NCBI RefSeq assembly: GCF_009688965.1
Contig: NZ_AP021875.1
Location: 7,049,001-7,113,000, forward strand
Origin: Desulfosarcina widdelii
Lineage (GTDB): Bacteria > Desulfobacterota > Desulfobacteria > Desulfobacterales > Desulfosarcinaceae
DNA length: 64,000 bases
Direction of reading: 5' to 3'
The notes beneath the pieces are model-generated. The model did not search any database, was not told where the DNA came from, and was given only the letters and a program-made list of their open reading frames with translations. The position numbers and the translations under genes were made by a program. Each line of letters begins with the position of its first letter. Within the stretch, counting starts at the first letter, position 1. This document shows, piece by piece, positions 24,984 through 31,547 of this stretch.

Positions 24984-25514
24984 TTATCCAGGCTGAACCG
25001 GCCCGTGGGCAGCGATGGGCAGCAGGGCATAAATCAGGATCACCATCGCGGCAAAAGTGAATAAGACGGTAATGGCGGCTCTGGCCTTGGACATTCCCAA
25101 TCCGTTGATCATCCCGGTTCCGATCAGCCACCATTTCCACGGTTCGGTCAGAAAGAAAGACGAGGGAACCCAGGCGATGAGCAGCACCACGCCCGAACTG
25201 AGCGAGAATATGGAAAGAAGCTGTCCGAATGCATATCGCTGCCGCGCCGTTGTTGCAATGGCGAGATAGCAAGCCGTGCTTCCCAGGATCGCCATGCCGA
25301 TGGCGTTGGCGAACAGGATCAGACCTGCCGTCAACGATGCGCTTTCCGGTGAGAGCAGCGCCCCTGTGGCGGCGAAGAAGATGCTCGATACCGTCAGGAC
25401 AATCAGGGACTGGAGCGCTGTGACCTCTTGAAAAGTCGTGGCGAAAAAGCGGCTTGGACGTATCAGCAGGGCGGTCAAGGTGTCGATATAAAATGTGGGC
25501 CTGCGTGGATTCAT
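24984..25514 (-). CDS. Yip1-like multi-helix membrane protein
   Basis: 176 residues with five hydrophobic segments after an N-terminal amphipathic stretch (RPSRFFATTF). The start-P-x-x-F-F pattern and length match the bacterial Yip1/DUF1282-type family. Its ATG directly follows the TAA of the 52-residue microprotein. Function is unknown; it lies between a DASS carrier and a receiver-CBS protein. Confidence 0.65.
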   Translation of the reverse strand: MNPRRPTFYIDTLTALLIRPSRFFATTFQEVTALQSLIVLTVSSIFFAATGALLSPESASLTAGLILFANAIGMAILGSTACYLAIATTARQRYAFGQLLSIFSLSSGVVLLIAWVPSSFFLTEPWKWWLIGTGMINGLGMSKARAAITVLFTFAAMVILIYALLPIAAHGPVQPG

Positions 25515-25673
25515 TTAAATAATTCCTGATTTATAGAGAATGCCAACGGCCAGCATGATCATGGTAAGGATGAAATAAAAACGCCGCTCCGCTTCCCGGG
25601 TAAACCACACCCGCCCATCCTGTCTCATCAGCAGCGGTTGTTTTTTCGTGGTGATTTCATTTTTGCTATGCAT
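25515..25673 (-). CDS. 52-residue single-helix microprotein in the DASS-2 operon
   Basis: ATG at 25673-25671 is preceded by AAAGGGAG. The polar N-terminal part includes MRQDGRVWFTREAERRFYF and is followed by one membrane helix (about 34-50). The TAA at 25517-25515 is immediately followed by the ATG of the Yip1-like gene, so the two are translationally coupled. It lies 18 bases after the carrier gene. It may be a small subunit or stabiliser of the carrier. Confidence 0.75.
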   Translation of the reverse strand: MHSKNEITTKKQPLLMRQDGRVWFTREAERRFYFILTMIMLAVGILYKSGII

Positions 25674-25691
25674 GGATCACTCCCTTTCATT

Positions 25692-27542
25692 TTAGAATCC
25701 CGGGAGACCGCCGAATCCCCTGAAGACCCAGTACACGCCGGTCAGGAGCAAAAGGACGATGTTGGCGATAAACCACATGGGCAGACCCACCCTCAGGTAG
25801 TCCTTGGGCTCCAGGTAGCCGCTGGCGTATACGATGGCATTGGGCGGCGTGCCGATGATCAGGCAGTAGGCAAAAGATGAGGCCGCAGCGGTGCCCATGG
25901 CCATGAAGGGCAAAAAGGTGGTGCCCGGATGGACCAGACCGGCCATGTTCAGGGCAATGGGACCCACAGCCGCGGCGGCCGGGCCATCGGCCATGAGGTT
26001 GGTCAAGATGGCGGTCAGGCCGTTGCTGGTGGCCATCAGCGGCAACCCGGCATCCATGCCCAGGGGGGCCAGGCCATCGATGGCGGTCCGGGCCAGCCAG
26101 TAGGCGGCACCGGTACTGTCCAGGGTGCGGCCGAATATGATGGCCCCCGCATAGAGCCATACCACACCCCAGTCCACCTTTTCCTGGTAATCGCGCCAGT
26201 TGACCACCCCGGTCAACAGATAGGCCACCGCACCGGCCACGGCAATCACCCCGATGCCCAGGCGTACCGGGTAGATGCCCATGTTGTAGAACTCTTTTTC
26301 GGTGAACCAGCCGAACACCATGACCAGGAAGATGATCAGGGCTGTGATCTGTTTGCGGTTCCACCCGCCCATGCGGCTGATTTCGCTTTGCAGATGGTTC
26401 ATGGCAGGCTCAAGCGAGGTGATGGTGGGCTTGAAGCGCCAGTTGACCATCACCCAGGTCACCGGAATCATCACGACGAGGAAGGGAAAGCAGTAGGTGA
26501 TCCACTGGAAATAGCCGATGTCCATGCCGAACATGTCCGCCAGGTAGGTCATCATGATCACGTTGCGGGCACCGCCCGACGGCGCGCCGGGACCGCCGAC
26601 GTTGCAGGCCATGGCGATGGCGATCATCAGCATCTTGCCCAGTTCGGGATCCTCGGGGACCTCCTTGGTCAGGCTGTTCTGGTAGAGCAGCATGCCGATG
26701 GGCAGGAACATGGCCGCCAGGGCGTGATCGGAAATAAAGGCCGCCAGCGGGGTAATGATCACAAAAAAGATCAGGGTGATCCAGCGCACGTTGGGAACGG
26801 CCAGTTTTTTGAACATCATCAGGCAGACGCGCTTGTCCACGCCGGTTTTGACGAAGGCGGCGGCGAACATGAGGCTGCCCATAATGAACCAGCAGGCGTC
26901 ATCCCAGTAGAGCATGGCCACTTCCTTGCGCGAGGTGACGCCGGTGAAAACCAGGATCAGGCCGATGCAAAAGGCTACCCCGGGAAGCGGGATGCATTCG
27001 GTCAGAAAACACAGCACCACAAAGGCCCCCATGGCAATCGAGACCTTGATGAACCAGGCACCGTTATTCGCATCGGCGAGATCTTTCCCGGACAGGTTCT
27101 CGTATTTCAGCCCGTCTTTGCGAAGCGTCATGGAGGCTTGCATCAATGAGAGGTAGCTTTCATCGGTGGTCTGGCTTTCGATATAGGCATGGGCCTTTTC
27201 GAAGTTGCTTTTATCGGCTTTTATTTTGTTTTGTTTGCACCATTTCATGTCCCGTTTGAGATAACGACCGCGGGTCAGGGCGCCCATGTTCATGTTCTTT
27301 TCCATGATCTGGGCGGTGAGCAATTGCCACTGCTGGGCATCGGAAGCCGTGGTATCGAACAGTTTTTGAGTAATGTGCCCGATAACCACCTTCGGGCCGA
27401 TGCGGTATTCGGTGCCCACGTCCTTCATGCCGTATGGGGTGGGCATCAGCAGCAGTACAAAGAAAAGCACGACCGGAATACTGAACATCTTCCAGTCCAC
27501 ATATTTGTCGTAGCCGGTAACTTTTTTCTCTTTTTTTGCCAT
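25692..27542 (-). CDS. DASS/SLC13-like anion permease 2
   Basis: 616 residues from the ATG at 27542; a TTG at 27584 is a poorer choice. Helix 1 (about 18-36) is followed by a polar loop of about 120 residues and then 11-12 helices. Signatures are GGPGAPSGGARNVIM (about 322-336) and NGLTAILTNLMADGPAAAA (about 505-523). It is a distant paralogue of the carrier at 21866 with a larger extracytoplasmic insertion. It heads an operon of microprotein, Yip1-like protein and receiver-CBS protein. No sigma-54 element was found before it; a TATAAT is present instead. Confidence 0.88.
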   Translation of the reverse strand: MAKKEKKVTGYDKYVDWKMFSIPVVLFFVLLLMPTPYGMKDVGTEYRIGPKVVIGHITQKLFDTTASDAQQWQLLTAQIMEKNMNMGALTRGRYLKRDMKWCKQNKIKADKSNFEKAHAYIESQTTDESYLSLMQASMTLRKDGLKYENLSGKDLADANNGAWFIKVSIAMGAFVVLCFLTECIPLPGVAFCIGLILVFTGVTSRKEVAMLYWDDACWFIMGSLMFAAAFVKTGVDKRVCLMMFKKLAVPNVRWITLIFFVIITPLAAFISDHALAAMFLPIGMLLYQNSLTKEVPEDPELGKMLMIAIAMACNVGGPGAPSGGARNVIMMTYLADMFGMDIGYFQWITYCFPFLVVMIPVTWVMVNWRFKPTITSLEPAMNHLQSEISRMGGWNRKQITALIIFLVMVFGWFTEKEFYNMGIYPVRLGIGVIAVAGAVAYLLTGVVNWRDYQEKVDWGVVWLYAGAIIFGRTLDSTGAAYWLARTAIDGLAPLGMDAGLPLMATSNGLTAILTNLMADGPAAAAVGPIALNMAGLVHPGTTFLPFMAMGTAAASSFAYCLIIGTPPNAIVYASGYLEPKDYLRVGLPMWFIANIVLLLLTGVYWVFRGFGGLPGF

Positions 27543-27680
27543 TTCAACAACCTTTGCTGATTTGAAGTCCTCCCGCCGGATCAACGATCAGACACGGGAC
27601 GATGTACCCCATAGTTGCATAACAACATGGAAAAATCATTGTACCTGTTTGAAAACATGGACAAATCAAAACAACAGCCA

Positions 27681-27697
27681 TGCATTATAGGAATGCA
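27681..27697. promoter_or_regulatory. Possible -10 and operator of the DASS-2 operon
   Basis: TGCATT-ATAGG-AATGCA is a perfect 6-bp inverted repeat. On the minus strand it overlaps a TATAAT hexamer (27684-27689), about 140 bases before the carrier ATG. No convincing -35 is present, which would fit an activated or repressed promoter. Confidence 0.4.
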
Positions 27698-27752
27698 CCG
27701 GATGTGATTCGCTGGAAAAACAATGATTTTCTCATGTTGTTCCCCTTACGGG

Positions 27753-27848
27753 AAAGCCGGAGCAATCCAGATCCGGTGTTGCCAAGGGATTGCAGTAGAT
27801 TACTACGGCGGCACCCTTGGCGCCTTGGCTCTGAATCGCTCCGGCTTT
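27753..27848. other. Nested hairpin element after a receiver gene
   Basis: Three nested perfect stems share one axis: AAAGCCGGAGC (27753-27763) with GCTCCGGCTTT (27838-27848), GCCAAGGG (27781-27788) with CCCTTGGC (27814-27821), and GTAG-ATTA-CTAC (27795-27806). An alternative pairing, GCAATCC (27762-27768) with GGATTGC (27787-27793), is also possible. It lies 30 bases past the receiver stop on the minus strand. It could be a terminator, a structured RNA or a mobile palindromic repeat. Confidence 0.55.
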
Positions 27849-27877
27849 TGCAACGTTGGGGTATATCCATTTTGAAG

Positions 27878-28324
27878 TCAGGCCCTTTCAATAATCTCTC
27901 TGGGGGATTTCATCAGGTTGCGCATTCGGGCCACCCGGATCCTGTCTTCGATGTCCGCCCGCCGTTTGAATGCATCGGTCGCTTTGGCCACGATTTCTTC
28001 AAGGTCGGCCGGCTTCATCAGGTAGTCCACGGCCCCGGACTTCATACCTTCGACGGCCGAATCCACCGTGGCATGACCGGTCAGCATGATTACTTCTACC
28101 ATGGGGAACCGCCGCTTGATTTCTCGCAGGGTGGCAACCCCGTCCATGCCAGGCATCTTGACGTCGAGTATCACGACATGCACCCGGTTGGTGCGCAGAA
28201 GCTCCAACGCGTCGGCGCCGCTGGTCGCGGTCAGCACGTCGTAATCCTTTTTCTCCAGAAGTTTGCGGGTGGTCGAGAGAAACCGTTCTTCATCGTCCAC
28301 CAGCATCATCTTCATTTTTTCCAT
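27878..28324 (-). CDS. Stand-alone response regulator receiver
   Basis: 148 residues with ACAGGAGG before the ATG. The receiver has DDE in MLVDDEERF, D in VVILDVKMPGMDG, T in VIMLTGHAT and K in YLMKPAD. The tail EDRIRVARMRNLMKSPREII is the basic helix shared with the other local receivers. It has no output domain and pairs with the kinase at 28370. Confidence 0.92.
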   Translation of the reverse strand: MEKMKMMLVDDEERFLSTTRKLLEKKDYDVLTATSGADALELLRTNRVHVVILDVKMPGMDGVATLREIKRRFPMVEVIMLTGHATVDSAVEGMKSGAVDYLMKPADLEEIVAKATDAFKRRADIEDRIRVARMRNLMKSPREIIERA

Positions 28325-28369
28325 GGTAGACCTCCTGTGGGGTAATATGTTCCTAAAAGGTTCAGGCCC

Positions 28370-30076
28370 TTATGACGAAAGCGACCTTTTTTCCTCGATT
28401 ACCGGCAGCATGATGGAAAACTCGGTGCCCTGGTCCACGGTGCTGGACACTTCCATCTTGCCGTCCATCTGGCGAATAATGCCGTAGCATACGGACAGGC
28501 CGAGTCCCGTACCCTGGCCCACCGGTTTCGTCGTAAAGAAGGGTGTAAATACTTTTTTGATATTGTCCGGGGCGATGCCGGTGCCGTTGTCGCCGATTTC
28601 GATCATGGCTGTGCCGTTGTCTTCGGCGGACAGTTTCACCGAAATCGATCCTCCTTCGGTTCCATGTCGTTGAATGACGGCGTCCATGGCGTTGTTGAGA
28701 AGATTGAGCAGCACCTGCTGAAGGCGTGCGGCATCGGCGAGGACGTTGACCGGGGTGTCCGGCATACTGCGTTGCAGGCGAATGCCGTGGACCTCGGCTT
28801 TTTTCTGGACCATGCGAACGATTTCCGGAACGGCTGCCGTCAGGTCCATGGGGGCCGGCTTGGATTCGCCCTGGCGGCCGAATTTCAATATGGAGGCTGT
28901 AATGCGGGAGCAGCGCTCGATCTGGATCTTGATCTGATCGATGCTGTCGTTCATTTCTTCCACCGAGGCGTCGTTTCTTGATGAATCCGCCGCGGTCATT
29001 TCAGCCTGAAGTTCTCGGATCAGCGACAACTCGGCACTGATGATCTGCAGCGGATTGTTGATCTCGTGGGCGAAGCCGGCCGCCATTTCGCCAAGTTCCG
29101 CCAGGCGCGAGGCGCCGATCAACTGCTGGTTCAGCAATTCCTTTTCCGAGTCGGTGCGTTCCATTTTTCTGACGATGGCACCGGTCAGGGCAAAAGCGGC
29201 GATCACAATGCAGCAGCCGCCGACCAGAAAAATGAACAGGATCGGCATCTGGGCCGAACGAAGCGCCTGAAACGCATCGGTTTCCTCCTGGCGGACGACC
29301 AGCAGCCAGTTGCGGTCGTTCAACCAGGTGGTGGCGTAGAGAAACGCCTCGCTGCCCGGCTCGCGATGAATGAACGTGTGAATGGGGGTGCCATCGGGCA
29401 CGGGGGGCAGCGTTTCGCGCGGGGTCTCCATCAGGTTCCCGCCGCTGCGCCGGTCGGTCTGCAACACGCCCTGGCGGTTCAACAGGTACGCCTCGCCGGT
29501 TTTGCCGATGCGAATCTGGCGGACCAGGGTATTGAAGCGTTGGGAGTCTACGGTGGCCCGGATTACCCAGGTCCGGCCCTTCTCCTGTTTGGAGACGGCG
29601 ATCACAAAATGGGGGATGTTGCGGTAGCCCAAAAAGACGTCGCTGATGAACACCCCGTTTTCGATGGTTTTCTTGAACCACAAGGTGTCGGCGTACACCT
29701 TTCCGGAAAGGTCGTAGGGGCCGTGATAGGCACGGTGTACGCCAGCGTCGTCGAAAATTCCCAGATCCACGAAAGCGCTGGATGTCCGTTGCAGGTTGCC
29801 GAAAACCGTTGACAGGGTTTGCGGGGCGATCAATTCAAAAAAGGGAATGTTGCGGACGATCAGTTCAAGATCGTTTTTGCGTTCCTGCAGAAACGATTCG
29901 ATCATTTGTCGATGGTCATCGGCAATTCGCTCCATGGCGGCAATGGTACTGTTGTGGATCGAACGCGAAAAAGAGTGATTGCCGACGCCCAGGGCCAGAA
30001 GAAAAGGAATCAGCGGTAAAATTATCATATTGGCCAGGACAAAGCGCCTGACGGTGCTGTAGGTCGATTTCTCCAT
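28370..30076 (-). CDS. Cache-domain sensor histidine kinase
   Basis: 568 residues starting MEKSTYSTVRRF at 30076. Helix 1 (about 12-32), a periplasmic Cache-type sensor (about 38-270; FVDLGIFDDAGVHRAYHGPY, FISDVFLGYRNIPHFVIAV) and helix 2 (about 275-300) precede HisKA (GFAHEINNPLQI) and the ATPase domain (DNGTGIAP, GTGLGLSVC). It is the third local paralogue of this kinase type. The sigma-54 promoter at 30115-30129 lies directly in front, leaving a leader of about 25 bases. Confidence 0.93.
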   Translation of the reverse strand: MEKSTYSTVRRFVLANMIILPLIPFLLALGVGNHSFSRSIHNSTIAAMERIADDHRQMIESFLQERKNDLELIVRNIPFFELIAPQTLSTVFGNLQRTSSAFVDLGIFDDAGVHRAYHGPYDLSGKVYADTLWFKKTIENGVFISDVFLGYRNIPHFVIAVSKQEKGRTWVIRATVDSQRFNTLVRQIRIGKTGEAYLLNRQGVLQTDRRSGGNLMETPRETLPPVPDGTPIHTFIHREPGSEAFLYATTWLNDRNWLLVVRQEETDAFQALRSAQMPILFIFLVGGCCIVIAAFALTGAIVRKMERTDSEKELLNQQLIGASRLAELGEMAAGFAHEINNPLQIISAELSLIRELQAEMTAADSSRNDASVEEMNDSIDQIKIQIERCSRITASILKFGRQGESKPAPMDLTAAVPEIVRMVQKKAEVHGIRLQRSMPDTPVNVLADAARLQQVLLNLLNNAMDAVIQRHGTEGGSISVKLSAEDNGTAMIEIGDNGTGIAPDNIKKVFTPFFTTKPVGQGTGLGLSVCYGIIRQMDGKMEVSSTVDQGTEFSIMLPVIEEKRSLSS

Positions 30077-30114
30077 TACGATCATCTCTTTATGAAAATT
30101 TATGCTTGAGTAGA

Positions 30115-30129
30115 GCAATGTGGATGCCA
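30115..30129 (-). promoter_or_regulatory. Sigma-54 promoter P3 (-24/-12)
   Basis: On the minus strand: TGGCATCCACATTGC followed by TC. GG-N10-GC is exact. It differs from P2 and P4 only in the spacer. Confidence 0.85.
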
Positions 30130-30225
30130 AGCTTTTCATGGAGGGGAAATTTGTGAAAAAGCCTGCAAAACAGGAGGGTAAGCGCGCTGCCGGCGGTTGC
30201 CGGCGTTTGGAAGGTTGTCCGTAAA

Positions 30226-30242
30226 TTTTACAGCATGTAAAA
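30226..30242. promoter_or_regulatory. Putative enhancer site (UAS 3)
   Basis: TTTTACA-GCA-TGTAAAA, a perfect 7-bp inverted repeat with a 3-base centre, 105 bp upstream of P3. It is the best copy of the motif in the window. Confidence 0.72.
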
Positions 30243-30247
30243 AGGCG

Positions 30248-30610
30248 TTAAAGCAGCCGACGGATGGTTTCCTTGAGGACTTCGACGCTGTGGCCGTTTT
30301 TTTCGATGTGAACCGCATTGGCCCCGTCGAAACCGGAAAGATCCTCGGCTCCGCGGATGCAGTGCAGGACGACCGGGATCTGGGGGATGCGGTCGATAAT
30401 TTTGTGGGCCAGCTCGACGGCATCCATATAGGGGAAATCCGGGTCCAGAATCAGCAGGTCGATACGGTTGTCGCTGTAGATGATTTTCAGCAGATCCCTG
30501 GCGTTGTTCACCGAGTGGACCCGGTGGCCGTTGGCGGCAAGTTCGCGTCGGAGAAATTCCCTGATGCGAGGATTTCGATCGGCGATAAGGATTCTATTTG
30601 CGGTTCCCAT
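30248..30610 (-). CDS. Divergent receiver-domain protein
   Basis: About 120 residues starting MGTANRILIADRNPRIREFL. The receiver fold is recognisable, and an Asp is kept at the phospho-acceptor place (LLILDPDFP). The N-terminal acidic pair is reduced to ADRN, the conserved T/S is replaced in VVLHCI, and the usual KP becomes EKNG. Activation by phosphorylation is therefore doubtful. No ribosome site is clear. It lies 78 bases after the repeat lipoprotein. Confidence 0.7.
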   Translation of the reverse strand: MGTANRILIADRNPRIREFLRRELAANGHRVHSVNNARDLLKIIYSDNRIDLLILDPDFPYMDAVELAHKIIDRIPQIPVVLHCIRGAEDLSGFDGANAVHIEKNGHSVEVLKETIRRLL

Positions 30611-30687
30611 GGTCAATTTTTCGTTCGTTCCGCAAGCCCCGCCACAAGCGGCGAGACTTGCGAAAGTTTTGCAACAAGATATTGCGG

Positions 30688-31503
30688 CTATTCGACCGTT
30701 GTGTTCACCGTGTCCGTGATGCCGCTGGAAACCACCATGCCGTTTTCAACAATAAAGAAACGATAGGCAAAGGCCGCATCCGAAGGGACCTGGAGCCGGT
30801 AGATGCGTTTTTCCAGCCCCTTTTCCGATTTTCGGACGAACACCGGCCGTCCCCAGACGGTTTCCACCGCTTCGAGCGTCATGGGGTGCGCGGCATAATA
30901 CCGGTGGCTGAGTTCGTTGATTTCAATGTCGTGGAAGACTGGATCCGTCTCCATGCCGCAGCTCTCTTCCGGCGCAAGATAGCTGGCGACGACCCGGTCA
31001 TCCCTGACGACGAACTTGCGGTACCTGAAATCCGCGTAAGGGGTATCTATGGCGTATACGCGATACTGGTTTCCGTCCTCGGCGTCCTCAACACAGATCG
31101 GGGCGCCCCAGGTCTGGTCCAGGTGGGCGATGGTGGTGGGATGGCGCTCGTAAAAGGCCTTGCTCAGGTCGCTGGGCGCAAAGGCGACGGTTTCGGTGGC
31201 TTTCTCGTGGGCAGACACCGGGCCGGTATCGGTAATGCCGCTGGCCAGCACCCTACCGTTTTTGAAAAGAAAATAGCGGTATTTCAGATCCGTGTAAGGC
31301 GTTTGGACGGGGTAGGTGCGCTTCTCGATGCCGTTTTCCAGGGTGACGACGTTCACCGGTTGGCCCCACACCTGTTCAACGGACTGCAGGTCCCGGGGGT
31401 GATGCGTGTAAAACGACCGGCTCAACGAATCCGAGCAGCCGAACAGTGCTAACAAGAGACAACTTCCCATGACGATTCTCGCTGCGATCTGCTTTTTTTT
31501 CAT
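30688..31503 (-). CDS. Lipoprotein with three internal repeats
   Basis: 271 residues. The signal peptide ends in a lipobox-like LFGC (Cys at about 23). Three consecutive copies of an ~80-residue unit follow, starting at about 26, 110 and 193. Each begins with a LS-x-x-[FY]-Y-x-x-HP motif, contains VWG-P or TWGAP about 17 residues on, then a Y-[RP]-[LVI]-x-[TV]-P stretch and a Y-R-[YKF]-F-[LVI] strand, and ends GRVLASGITDT or a close variant. The family is unknown. A repeated periplasmic or outer-membrane binding module is likely. Confidence 0.75.
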   Translation of the reverse strand: MKKKQIAARIVMGSCLLLALFGCSDSLSRSFYTHHPRDLQSVEQVWGQPVNVVTLENGIEKRTYPVQTPYTDLKYRYFLFKNGRVLASGITDTGPVSAHEKATETVAFAPSDLSKAFYERHPTTIAHLDQTWGAPICVEDAEDGNQYRVYAIDTPYADFRYRKFVVRDDRVVASYLAPEESCGMETDPVFHDIEINELSHRYYAAHPMTLEAVETVWGRPVFVRKSEKGLEKRIYRLQVPSDAAFAYRFFIVENGMVVSSGITDTVNTTVE

Positions 31504-31547
31504 TTTGTGTCCTCATCGTTTGGGGTGACTAATAAATGGACCCAGAA

